DNA of 45,181 nucleotides from Elusimicrobiales bacterium (lineage in GTDB: Bacteria; Elusimicrobiota; Elusimicrobia; Elusimicrobiales; UBA9959): positions 1 through 45,181 of the forward strand of contig JAVHLJ010000020.1 in the NCBI GenBank assembly GCA_031082205.1, given 5' to 3'. Shown in pieces: positions 16,517-24,184 of this stretch; position 1 is the stretch's first letter; the number at the start of each line of letters is the position of its first letter. The notes beneath the pieces were generated by a model. That model saw only the letters and a program-made list of their open reading frames with translations, was not told the origin of the DNA and did no database searches. A program made the translations under genes and the position numbers.

Positions 16517-18701
16517 GGATCTGAAAAAAGCAGTTATACCGCTGGAGGGGGTGCATTGCGCCTCCTGCGTGGCGCGCGTGGAGGAGGCCGTCGGCGCCGT
16601 GAAGGGCGTGGAGCGGGTCTCCGTGCACCTGCCGTCCAAGACCGCCTTCGTCACCTATGACCCGGCCCTGACCGGCGCCCGCGGCCTGCGGGCCGCCATA
16701 GACGGTGCCGGCTACAAGGCCCTGGCCTTCTCCGAATCCTCGGCCGCCGCGGAAGGCGTCTCGTTCGAGGAGCTCGAGCGCGAGCAGGCCTACTACCTCT
16801 CCCGGCTGCTGTTCTCCGCGCTGGCCGCCTTCGTCATCCTCCTGGACATGTTCCTGGAGCTCTCGCCCTACACGCTGTTCCTGGCCGCCACCTTCTCCTG
16901 GACCTTCTGCGGCTGGCATTTCCACGCCGGCCTCTGGCGCTCTCTGCGCGCCCGCGCCGCCGACATGAACACGCTGGTCTCGCTGAGCACCAGCACCGCC
17001 TGGCTCTACAGCGTCGCGCTGCTCTTCAGCCCTCGAGCCTTCGGCTCCGGCGTCCACCCGCACCCGCAATGGCACGAAGTCGCCATGCTGATCTTCTTCA
17101 TAAACCTCGGCCGCTGGCTGGAGGCCCGCTCCAAGACCGGCGCCGGCCGCGCCGTCAGCTCGCTGCTGCAGATGGCGCCCAAGTTCGCGCGCGTCATGCG
17201 CGGCGGCCGCGAGGAGACCGTGCCCGCCGCCGCCGTGGTCCCCGGCGACCTGGTCCTCCTGCGCCCCGGCGAGCAGGTGCCGGCCGACGGCACCGTCGTC
17301 AAGGGCTCGTCCGCCGTCGATGAATCGCTGCTGACCGGCGAGAGCGTCCCGGCCGACAAGAAGCCCGGCGACAAGCTCTACGCCGGCACCATGAACACCT
17401 CGGGCTCGCTCGAATTCGAGGCCGTCGGCGTGGGCGAGGACATGGTGCTCATGAAGATCGCCGCCAGCGTGCGCGAGAGCCAGGCCGCCAAGGGCTCGGT
17501 GCAGAAGCTGGTGGACCGCATCTCCGCCTGGTTCGTGCCAGCCGTCTTCCTTGTCGCAGTGGTCTCGGCAGGCCTCTGGGCCCATTTCGCCGGCTTCGGC
17601 CGCGCCGCCATGGTCTTCGCCGCCGTCCTGGCCGTCGCCTGCCCCTGCGCCATGGGCCTGGCCGTGCCCATGGCCGTCGCCGTCGGCTTCGCCCGCGCCG
17701 CCCGCTCGGGCGTGCTGATAAACAACTCGGACATACTCGAGCGCATCTCGCGCGTGGACACCGTCATACTCGACAAGACCGGCACGCTTACGGAAGGCCG
17801 CCTCTCGGTGGCCGCCGTCGAGCCGCGGGGAGTGAAAGAGAGGGAATTCGCCGCGCTGCTGCTGGCCGCCGAGCAGGGCAGCGAACATCCCTTCGCCGCC
17901 GCCCTGCGCTCCTACGGGCCGTGGAAAGAGATCGAAGTCCCCGGGCATCATGATTTCCAGGCCGTCGCCGGCAAGGGCGTCGAGTGCGCGGTAGGCGACG
18001 ACAAGGTCGTCGCCGGCTCGTTCAAATGGCTGGAGGAACTCGGCGTAGCGGTCCCGACGGAGGACATCGACGCCATCGCCGAGGCCCCGGTCTCCGCCCT
18101 GGCGCTGGCGCGCGGCGGGAAATACCTGGGCTACGCCACGCTGGCCGACACGCTGCGCCCCGGCGCAGCCGCCCTGGCCGACGAACTGCGCGCGATGGGC
18201 GTGGAGCCCGTAGTGGCCTCGGGCGACCGCGACCAGGCCGTCGCCGCCGCCGCCGGCGCCCTGGGCATCAAGAGCATCTATTCAGGCATCTTCCCCGAGG
18301 AGAAGAAGGCCATCGTCGCGCGCTACAAGGCGCTGGGCCGCAAGGTCGCCATGGTCGGCGACGGCTTCAACGACGCCGCCGCCCTCTCCGAGGCCGACAT
18401 CGGCATCGCCATGCGCTCGGGCACCGACATCGCCATACAGGCCGGCGACATGACGCTGATGAAGAACGACCTGGCCGGCGTGGTGGACGCCATCCGCATC
18501 TCCAAGGCCATCAAGCGCGTCATCAACCAGAACCTCGGCTGGGCCTTCGGCTACAACCTGCTCCTTATCCCCCTGGCCGCCGGCGCGCTGTACCCCTTCA
18601 CCGGCATACTGGTCACCCCCTGGATGGCCGGCGCCGCCATGGCCCTCAGCTCTGTTTCGGTAGTAATGAACTCCCTCCGCCTGCGGGGTATGAAGATCTA
18701 A
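16509..18701 (+). CDS. copA: Cu(I)-exporting P1B-type ATPase
   Basis: Heavy-metal P-type ATPase of 730 residues that pumps Cu(I) (or Ag(I)) out of the cytoplasm. One N-terminal HMA domain has metal site CASC (C17, C20), and about eight TM helices follow. The ion-binding CPC motif is at 378-380, the phosphorylated Asp is D422 in DKTGTLTEG, the SEHPFAAAL nucleotide-binding HP motif is present, and the hinge is GDGFNDAAAL. The last TM pair carries the Cu(I)-type signatures FGYNLLLIPLAAG and MALSSVSVVMNSLRL. The start is GTG inside a dispersed repeat half-site, with GAGGGA (16494-16499) as ribosome site. No other plausible start lies upstream of the HMA domain. Its stop directly precedes the queF ribosome site. 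Confidence 0.95.
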   Translation: MSPDLKKAVIPLEGVHCASCVARVEEAVGAVKGVERVSVHLPSKTAFVTYDPALTGARGLRAAIDGAGYKALAFSESSAAAEGVSFEELEREQAYYLSRLLFSALAAFVILLDMFLELSPYTLFLAATFSWTFCGWHFHAGLWRSLRARAADMNTLVSLSTSTAWLYSVALLFSPRAFGSGVHPHPQWHEVAMLIFFINLGRWLEARSKTGAGRAVSSLLQMAPKFARVMRGGREETVPAAAVVPGDLVLLRPGEQVPADGTVVKGSSAVDESLLTGESVPADKKPGDKLYAGTMNTSGSLEFEAVGVGEDMVLMKIAASVRESQAAKGSVQKLVDRISAWFVPAVFLVAVVSAGLWAHFAGFGRAAMVFAAVLAVACPCAMGLAVPMAVAVGFARAARSGVLINNSDILERISRVDTVILDKTGTLTEGRLSVAAVEPRGVKEREFAALLLAAEQGSEHPFAAALRSYGPWKEIEVPGHHDFQAVAGKGVECAVGDDKVVAGSFKWLEELGVAVPTEDIDAIAEAPVSALALARGGKYLGYATLADTLRPGAAALADELRAMGVEPVVASGDRDQAVAAAAGALGIKSIYSGIFPEEKKAIVARYKALGRKVAMVGDGFNDAAALSEADIGIAMRSGTDIAIQAGDMTLMKNDLAGVVDAIRISKAIKRVINQNLGWAFGYNLLLIPLAAGALYPFTGILVTPWMAGAAMALSSVSVVMNSLRLRGMKI

Positions 18702-18712
18702 AGGAGAAAAGC

Positions 18713-19123
18713 ATGAAGACCAAGACGACGATGGGCTATACTTCGGAGCACGCGGCCACCCCGCACAAGATAACGCTGCCGGCCATAGAGGCCTGGCCCA
18801 ACCAGTACAGGCGGGACTACACCATCCGCATCGAGCACCCGGAGTTCACCTCCGTCTGCCCCAAGACCGGCCTGCCCGACTTCGGCAACATCACCATCGA
18901 ATATATCCCCGGCAAGCTCTGCCTGGAGCTCAAGTCGCTCAAGTACTATTTCCTCCAGTACCGCGGCCTGGGCATCTTCATGGAGAACATCGCCAACCGC
19001 GTCCTCGACGACGTGGTCAAGGCGCTCAAGCCCAAGTGGTGCCGCGTCACCGGCGACTTCACCCCGCGCGGGGGGATAAAGTCGGTCATAACCGCGGAGC
19101 ACGGCCGCCGGCCCAAACCGTAG
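18713..19123 (+). CDS. queF: NADPH-dependent 7-cyano-7-deazaguanine reductase (type I, unimodular)
   Basis: Reduces preQ0 to preQ1 in queuosine biosynthesis. The 136-residue length fits the short, YkvM-like form. The catalytic Cys is C49 in EFTSVCPKTGLPDFGN, with D56 as the proton donor, and the QueF motif ELKSLKYYF (from E72) binds NADPH. A strong AAGGAG (18701-18706) overlaps the copA stop codon, so it is expressed from the upstream operon. No preQ1 riboswitch is possible in this 11-bp gap. No other queuosine gene is in the window. Confidence 0.95.
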   Translation: MKTKTTMGYTSEHAATPHKITLPAIEAWPNQYRRDYTIRIEHPEFTSVCPKTGLPDFGNITIEYIPGKLCLELKSLKYYFLQYRGLGIFMENIANRVLDDVVKALKPKWCRVTGDFTPRGGIKSVITAEHGRRPKP

Positions 19124-19128
19124 TTTTT

Positions 19129-19137
19129 TGATATAAT
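19129..19137 (+). promoter_or_regulatory. Extended -10 promoter of tRNA-Val
   Basis: TGA followed by the perfect hexamer TATAAT (19132-19137) lies 10 bp before the mature 5' end of tRNA-Val (19148). The short AT-rich patch stands out against GC-rich surroundings. No -35 hexamer is needed with an extended -10. Confidence 0.7.
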
Positions 19138-19147
19138 ATAGGCGTTC

Positions 19148-19222
19148 GCCCAGTTGGCGCAGCGGTAGCGCGTTCCCTTGACATGGGAAAGGTCATAGGT
19201 TCAAATCCTATACTGGGCACCA
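19148..19222 (+). tRNA. tRNA-Val (anticodon GAC)
   Basis: The acceptor stem GCCCAGT pairs with ACTGGGC (19212-19218). Anticodon stem TTCCC/GGGAA encloses loop TTGACAT with anticodon GAC (19180-19182). D loop AGCGGTAG and T loop GGTTCAAATCC are normal. The 3' ACCA is encoded (19219-19222), unlike the tRNA-Leu in this window. Confidence 0.96.
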
Positions 19223-19227
19223 GATCT

Positions 19228-19267
19228 CGGGCCCGTTAGAACCCGCTCGACGGGACTAGCGGGCCCG
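19228..19267 (+). promoter_or_regulatory. Long GC-rich hairpin between tRNA-Val and thrS
   Basis: CGGGCCCGTTAG (19228-19239) pairs with CTAGCGGGCCCG (19256-19267) over 12 bp with one G:U. After a small AA/A internal loop, an inner stem CCCG/CGGG closes a CTCGA loop. It begins 5 nt after the tRNA 3' end. It could be a processing signal for the tRNA or part of a thrS leader. Its function is not known. Confidence 0.6.
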
Positions 19268-19274
19268 GCTATTT

Positions 19275-19296
19275 AAAAGGTAGCAGCTACCTTTTT
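19275..19296 (+). terminator. Intrinsic terminator or attenuator ahead of thrS
   Basis: AAAAGGTAG (19275-19283) pairs with CTACCTTTT (19287-19295) around a CAG loop and ends in a T run, the shape of a rho-independent terminator. It ends only 10 nt before the thrS ATG and abuts GGGG (19297-19300), the thrS ribosome site. No promoter is apparent between this hairpin and thrS, so it may terminate tRNA-Val transcripts partially or act as an attenuator. Confidence 0.65.
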
Positions 19297-19306
19297 GGGG
19301 AAATAT

Positions 19307-21073
19307 ATGTCAGAACAGCACAAAGAACTTCACGGCGACGACAACCTGCACCGGGTCCGCCACTCCCTGGCCCATGTCATGGCCGCCGCCGTCCAGGAGC
19401 TCTTCCCCGGCGTCAAGTTCGGCATCGGCCCGGCCATCGACAACGGCTTCTACTACGACTTCGACCTGGAGCACCACTTCGTGCCCGAGGACCTCAAGAC
19501 CATCGAGAAGAAGATGAAGAACCTCATCGGCGCCGCGCACAAGTTCGAGCGCGTAGAGCTCTCCCGCGCCGAGGCGCTCAGACATTTCGCGGAGAAAGGC
19601 GAGAAGTACAAGGTCGAACTGATAAACGACCTGCCCGACGACGCCGTCATCAGCGTATACAGGTCCGGTCCCTTCGAGGACCTCTGCAAGGGCCCCCATG
19701 TCGACCATTTCGGCAAGCTCAAGGCCTTCAAGCTGACCTCGATCGCCGGCGCCTACTGGCGCGGCAGCGAGAAGAACCCCATGCTGCAGCGCATCTACGG
19801 CGTCGCCTTCGAGACCCAGCCCGAGCTGGACGCCTACCTCAAGCAGCAGGAAGAGGCCGCCCGGCGCGACCACCGCAAGCTGGGCAAGCAGCTCGACCTC
19901 TATTCCATCAACGAGGTCGTCGGCCCCGGCCTGGTGCTCTGGCACCCCAACGGCGCCCGCATCCGCCACTCCATCGAGACCTTCTGGAAGGAAGAGCATT
20001 TCAAGGGCGGCTACGACCTGGTCAACACCCCGCATATCGGCCGCGCCGGCCTGTGGGAGACCTCGGGCCACCTGGGCTTCTACAGCGCCTCTATGTACGC
20101 GCCGATGAAGATCGACGAGATCGAGTACTACGCCAAGCCGATGAACTGCCCGTTCCACATCGAGATCTACAAATCCAGGTCGCGCTCCTACCGCGACCTG
20201 CCGCTGCGCTGGGCGGAACTCGGCACGGTGTACCGCTTCGAGAAGGCCGGCGTGCTGCATGGCCTGCTGCGCGTGCGCGGCTTCACCCAGGACGACGCGC
20301 ACATCATCTGCACGCCCGAGCAGATGGAGAGCGAGACGATAGAAGTGCTGCGCTTCAGCATGAACATACTGCGCACCTTCGGCCTCACCGACATCAAGGC
20401 CTACCTCGCCACCCGGCCGCCGGACGCCGTCGGCGACCCCGCGCTCTGGGAAGCCGCCCAGCGGAGCCTGCGCGCCGCCGCCGACAAGGAAGGCGTCGCG
20501 GTCGAGCTCGACGAGGGCGGCGGCGCCTTCTACGGCCCCAAGATAGACCTCAAGGTCAAGGACGCCATCGGCCGCGAGTGGCAGATGAGCACCATACAGT
20601 TCGACTTCAACGAGCCCGAGCGCTTCAAGATGGAGTACACCGCCTCCGACGGCCAGAAGCACCGCCCGTACATGATACACCGCGCGCTGCTGGGGTCGCT
20701 GGAGCGCTTCTTCGGCGTGCTGATAGAGCATTACGCCGGCAACTTCCCGGCCTGGCTCGCCCCCGTGCAGGCCAAGGTGCTCAGCATCACCTCCGAGGAG
20801 GAGGACTACGCGCGCGAGATAGCCGGCAAACTGAAGGCCGCCGGCGTGCGCGTCGCCACCGACCTGCGCCCCGACATGATCAACGGCAAGATACGCGACG
20901 CCGCCCTGGAGAAGCCGCCCTACATAGTCATCGTGGGGAAAAAGGAAAAGGAAGCGGGGAACATCTCGCTGCGCCTGCGCGGCAACCGGAGCGTATTCGG
21001 CGTCGACACCGGCGAGTTCATAAAGAACCTCTCCGGCGAGATCGCCGCCCGCGAGAACACCCCGCGGTATTGA
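19307..21073 (+). CDS. thrS: Threonyl-tRNA synthetase lacking the TGS domain
   Basis: Class II synthetase of 588 residues that charges tRNA-Thr. It starts almost directly in the N2 editing domain, with HSLAH (HxxxH) and the second half-site CKGPHVDH. The usual roughly 60-residue N-terminal TGS domain is absent. The catalytic core has motif 2 (YRFE...GLLRVRGFTQDDAHI), the zinc-binding Cys in PMNCPFH, and motif 3 (HRALLGSLERF). A C-terminal anticodon-binding domain closes the protein (about 485-588). ATG 19307 with GGGG 6 nt upstream is preferred over the TTG at 19295. The gene is preceded by two hairpins that may control it. Confidence 0.96.
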   Translation: MSEQHKELHGDDNLHRVRHSLAHVMAAAVQELFPGVKFGIGPAIDNGFYYDFDLEHHFVPEDLKTIEKKMKNLIGAAHKFERVELSRAEALRHFAEKGEKYKVELINDLPDDAVISVYRSGPFEDLCKGPHVDHFGKLKAFKLTSIAGAYWRGSEKNPMLQRIYGVAFETQPELDAYLKQQEEAARRDHRKLGKQLDLYSINEVVGPGLVLWHPNGARIRHSIETFWKEEHFKGGYDLVNTPHIGRAGLWETSGHLGFYSASMYAPMKIDEIEYYAKPMNCPFHIEIYKSRSRSYRDLPLRWAELGTVYRFEKAGVLHGLLRVRGFTQDDAHIICTPEQMESETIEVLRFSMNILRTFGLTDIKAYLATRPPDAVGDPALWEAAQRSLRAAADKEGVAVELDEGGGAFYGPKIDLKVKDAIGREWQMSTIQFDFNEPERFKMEYTASDGQKHRPYMIHRALLGSLERFFGVLIEHYAGNFPAWLAPVQAKVLSITSEEEDYAREIAGKLKAAGVRVATDLRPDMINGKIRDAALEKPPYIVIVGKKEKEAGNISLRLRGNRSVFGVDTGEFIKNLSGEIAARENTPRY

Positions 21074-21092
21074 GCGTTACGGCAATAAAACC

Positions 21093-22118
21093 TTATTTTT
21101 CCAGGATAAGGACGCCGTAAGGTTTCAGCGACTCCGGCAGGTCGCGCCGCGTCTCGAAAAGCGGCCGCCAGCCTTTCAGCGCCTCAGCGGCCAGCGGCAC
21201 AGCCCCCGCGGTAGGATTCAGAATTATCGCGTATTTGCGCCACCAGCGGCGCATACCGCGCCCCGTCAGCCGTTCGTCCAGCCCCTCAGGCAGGGGGATA
21301 TCCTTCCCTTTGAGAAGCGCCTTGCCCATGGCGTTCAACTCGCCAGCCGCGCGCGCGTAGCGCTCCCAGATCTCAGGCCGCTGCGGCAGCGGGACGTTCT
21401 TATTGTCCGCGTACTTGAAATAGAAAATACCGGAAGAGCCCCGCGCCACCGACAGCCAGGTCATGAACCGCACCTGCTCAAAAGTCGGCCAGCCTCCCAC
21501 TTTCTTCGCCCGCCGCTGGGGATACTCTATCCAGTCGAAGGCCTGCAGCACCGCCCAGAGCGGCTTCTCCGGCCGCGCCGGATCCGTCAGCCGCACGCCC
21601 TCGCGCGCCAGCGCCAGTTCCCTCCCGACCGACTCAAGCGGCAGATGCGGCACCGGGTACCAGTCCAGCATCACCGCGTCCGCCGCCGCGCCGTAGACCA
21701 TGGCCGGCAGGCCGTGGCCCATCACAAAAGCCGTAGGCTGCTTAGGCGACCAGGCCTTCACCCGCCTGTCCATCTCCAGCAGGTCCGCGGCCGGCATCCA
21801 GCCCACCTCGGGCTCGTCCTTCAGGTACCAGGCCAGCACCGGCCACTTCCGGGCCTTGTCCGCGTGGGGGGACTCCATCACTTTGTAGGGCGGCGCCACC
21901 ATCCGCATCCCCAGGCCGCGGGCCGCCTCGGCCAGGCCGGCCAGCTTGTCCGGGTCGTCCAGGTAGGTCTGGAAGCAGTTGAAGCCGGAATTTTTGAGCA
22001 CCGCCAGCGAGGCCGGCTCGTTGACCCCGTAGAAACAGACCGGGAACTCCCCGGCCAGGGCCGCGGGGGGGAGGATAAGCGCGGCGGCCGCCGCCGAAAT
22101 ACGTATTATGTCCCTCAT
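21093..22118 (-). CDS. Secreted glycoside hydrolase-like TIM-barrel protein
   Basis: Protein of 341 residues with a signal peptide (MRDIIRISAAAAALILPPAALAG shape). The body looks like a glycosidase-type TIM barrel: early VCFYGVNEPASLAVLKNSGFN, an internal WYLKDEPEVG that would place an acid/base Glu at the end of a strand, DAVMLDWYPVP, and PLWAVLQAFDW. A short beta-rich C-terminal part follows (about 290-341). No CAZy family can be assigned by eye. The start at 22118 (rather than 22163) gives a normal signal peptide. Its first codons lie in a degenerate copy of the dispersed repeat. It is convergent with thrS, with only 19 bp between stops. Confidence 0.7.
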   Translation of the reverse strand: MRDIIRISAAAAALILPPAALAGEFPVCFYGVNEPASLAVLKNSGFNCFQTYLDDPDKLAGLAEAARGLGMRMVAPPYKVMESPHADKARKWPVLAWYLKDEPEVGWMPAADLLEMDRRVKAWSPKQPTAFVMGHGLPAMVYGAAADAVMLDWYPVPHLPLESVGRELALAREGVRLTDPARPEKPLWAVLQAFDWIEYPQRRAKKVGGWPTFEQVRFMTWLSVARGSSGIFYFKYADNKNVPLPQRPEIWERYARAAGELNAMGKALLKGKDIPLPEGLDERLTGRGMRRWWRKYAIILNPTAGAVPLAAEALKGWRPLFETRRDLPESLKPYGVLILEK

Positions 22119-22152
22119 GTCCCCATTGTACCAAATGGGTATTGTGTCCCCC
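22095..22152. repeat. Degenerate dispersed-repeat half-sites, two in tandem (copies 5 and 6)
   Basis: Read on the plus strand, GGGTATTGTGTCCCC (22138-22152) matches the repeat tip, and GAAATACGTATTATGTCCC (22095-22113) is a weaker second copy in the same orientation. The weaker copy overlaps the first codons of the glycosidase-like gene (minus strand), giving its Met-Arg-Asp-Ile-Ile-Arg-Ile start. Confidence 0.55.
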
Positions 22153-22180
22153 GAATGTAACAAATGTGACTTTCCGGCTA

Positions 22181-22211
22181 TTGACAGGGGGAGCGGCCTA
22201 TGTAGTATTAT
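22181..22211 (+). promoter_or_regulatory. Candidate sigma70-type promoter for the FecR-like gene
   Basis: A consensus -35 TTGACA (22181-22186) is followed by TAGTAT (22203-22208, 16-bp spacer) or TATTAT (22206-22211, 19-bp spacer). It lies in an AT-rich intergenic stretch and would give a leader of about 35 nt with GGAGG (22236-22240). Confidence 0.6.
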
Positions 22212-22251
22212 TACACCGTTATTATTTAGCGTTCGGGAGGGTCATATCAAT

Positions 22252-22896
22252 ATGAAAATATTCTCTATAATCGCCGCGGCGCTCGTATTCGCCGCCGGCG
22301 CGGCTTTCGCGCAGGCCAATCCTGCCGCGCCGGCCGCCAAACCCCAGGCCGAGCAGCCGGCCAAGGGCCTCAAGATCACCAAGATAACCGGCACCGTCAA
22401 CATCATGAAGGACGGCAAGGTCCTCATGACCCTCAAGCCCGGCGACGCCATCCCCTCCATCGATGACAACAAGGTCTCCTTCTCCGTGGTCGAGGGCACC
22501 ATCGAGGTCGAGGCCAACGGCAAGACCATCACCGCCGCCACCGGCTCCAACTTCAGCGTGACTTCCACCAACGGCAAGACCGACATATCCGTCGCCGCCG
22601 GCACCCCGGTCGCCGTCAAGGCCGCCTCCGGCCACAACATCGTCGTCACCGCCAACAGCGAGATCAAGATGACCAACGTGAACGGAAAGATGGACGTCAA
22701 GGTGGAAAAGGGCACCGCCGTCATGACCGACGCGGCCGGCGGCCAGACCCAGACGCTCAAGACCGGCGAGACCGCCACCGTGACCGTCCCGGCCGCCCCC
22801 GCCGCGACCACCACCACCGTCACCACGCCGGAGTCCACCGTCATCGAGACCCAGACCGTCGAGCAGTCCACCGACGTCAGCGGTTCCAATCCCTGA
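22252..22896 (+). CDS. Secreted FecR-like protein
   Basis: Periplasmic protein of 214 residues. A signal peptide (MKIFSIIAAALVFAAGAAFAQA) is followed by a Pro/Ala linker. A repetitive beta-rich domain with FecR features comes next (about 40-180): alternating short strands such as VLMTLKPGDAIPS, VEGTIEVEANGKTITAATGS and LKTGETATVTV. A Thr/Val-rich low-complexity tail ends it. There is no cytoplasmic anti-sigma region or TM helix, so it is not a classical FecR regulator. Similar proteins occur near polysaccharide export genes and may bind envelope components. The start is ATG 22252 with GGAGG 11 nt upstream. The beta-barrel gene follows after 28 bp. Confidence 0.75.
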   Translation: MKIFSIIAAALVFAAGAAFAQANPAAPAAKPQAEQPAKGLKITKITGTVNIMKDGKVLMTLKPGDAIPSIDDNKVSFSVVEGTIEVEANGKTITAATGSNFSVTSTNGKTDISVAAGTPVAVKAASGHNIVVTANSEIKMTNVNGKMDVKVEKGTAVMTDAAGGQTQTLKTGETATVTVPAAPAATTTTVTTPESTVIETQTVEQSTDVSGSNP

Positions 22897-22924
22897 GCCC
22901 CGCGCCGATCAAAGGAGATTTTGA

Positions 22925-24112
22925 ATGAAAAAACTCATAATACCCGCGATAATGCTCCTCGCCGCGTCCAACGCGGCCGCGATGGGCAACCTCAAGTTCG
23001 GCAACCTGGAGATTAACCCCTTTGTCGCCACCCAGGAGAGCTACGACAGCAATATCTACCTGGAGATGAACGGCAAAGACTCGTCGATGATAAACCGCAC
23101 CTCGCTGGGCGTGGACCTGCTGCACAAGCTGGGCTCGCGCGTGAACCTCAAGGGCGGCTACACGATGGAACTGCTCTCCTACGACGAGAGCCCCACCACC
23201 AACAACGCCGTCCATAACCTGGCCAATATCGGCGCCACCGTCCGCCTGCCCAGGGACATGAAGCTGAGCGTGGACAATAAGTACGCCGACACCACCGACC
23301 AGGCCACCACGCAGGAGACCGACCGCGCCGAGCGCATACAGAACAGCGCCGTCGCGCGCTTCGAAGCTCCCATACGCGGCAAGTTCGGCTTCGCGCTGGA
23401 AGCGGGCCACACCTACCACGACTACGTCAAGGTCGCCGCCAACGACAAGCTCGACCGCGAGGAACTGCTCGCCGGCGCGGACCTGACCTACCAGCTCATG
23501 CCCAAGACCAAGGCCATGCTGTCCTACCGCTACGGCGACCTGGACTACCGCCTCGACACCGACAAGGGCGACGCCACCTACCACAACGTGGACCTCGGCC
23601 TGGTCGGGAACATCGCGCCCAAGCTGACCGGCACCGTCAGGGCCGGCGTGCAGATGCGCGATTACGACGCCAATACCGCCACCGCGCCCAACGCCAACGA
23701 CGACATCGACACCTTCGGCTACAGCGCCCAGCTGGTCTGGAAGGCCGTGCCCAGGACCGACATCGTCCTCTACGCCAAGCGGGCCAACGTGGAGACCAGC
23801 TACGACACCAGCCGCTTCTACACCTCCACGCTGACCGACCTCTCGTTCAGCCGCGAGGTGCGCAAGGTGAAGCTGACCCTGGGCGGCGGATACGAACTGG
23901 TCGAATACGCCGAGAACACCACCGGCTTCAGCCGCCCCCGCGAGGACCAGAACATCACCGCCCGCCTGAACGCCGACTACAACGTGCAGAAATGGCTCAA
24001 GGCCGGCCTGAGCTTCAGCCACAAGGCCCGCCTGTCCAACGACGGCGCCAGCGGCGTCGAGTTCGGCTACCGCAACAACATCATAGCCGCCTCGCTCAAG
24101 GCCATGTTCTAA
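22925..24112 (+). CDS. Outer-membrane beta-barrel protein (BBP2-like)
   Basis: Protein of 395 residues with a signal peptide (residues 1-19, cut after AAA). The rest alternates polar and hydrophobic residues in about 10-residue amphipathic strands throughout, with periplasmic turns and Tyr/Phe girdles, ending in Phe (KAMF), a standard barrel C-terminus. The opening LEINPFVATQESYDSNIYLE is typical of BBP2/OprB-like exopolysaccharide-associated barrels. Together with the FecR-like protein 28 bp upstream it may form an envelope port near the polysaccharide locus. AAGGAG (22912-22917) is its ribosome site. A strong terminator follows. Confidence 0.8.
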   Translation: MKKLIIPAIMLLAASNAAAMGNLKFGNLEINPFVATQESYDSNIYLEMNGKDSSMINRTSLGVDLLHKLGSRVNLKGGYTMELLSYDESPTTNNAVHNLANIGATVRLPRDMKLSVDNKYADTTDQATTQETDRAERIQNSAVARFEAPIRGKFGFALEAGHTYHDYVKVAANDKLDREELLAGADLTYQLMPKTKAMLSYRYGDLDYRLDTDKGDATYHNVDLGLVGNIAPKLTGTVRAGVQMRDYDANTATAPNANDDIDTFGYSAQLVWKAVPRTDIVLYAKRANVETSYDTSRFYTSTLTDLSFSREVRKVKLTLGGGYELVEYAENTTGFSRPREDQNITARLNADYNVQKWLKAGLSFSHKARLSNDGASGVEFGYRNNIIAASLKAMF

Positions 24113-24133
24113 GAACGGCCCCTTAAGGCCAAT

Positions 24134-24166
24134 AAAAAACCGCCGGCAACAACCGGCGGTTTTTTT
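24134..24166. terminator. Bidirectional intrinsic terminator
   Basis: ACCGCCGG/CCGGCGGT with a CAACAA loop, flanked by A and T runs. It closes the FecR-like/beta-barrel operon and the convergent phosphatase gene. Confidence 0.95.
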
Positions 24167-24184
24167 ATGCCCCGCGAAAAGGCC

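Noticed and set aside
19220-19306. T-box riboswitch ahead of thrS
   Set aside because: No T-box sequence (TGGNACCGCG) or specifier hairpin; only two simple hairpins are present.
21085-21115. Short CCTTAT/ATAAGG inverted repeat between thrS and the glycosidase-like gene
   Set aside because: Only 6 bp with a loop rich in T and within the coding end of the minus-strand gene; too weak to call a terminator.
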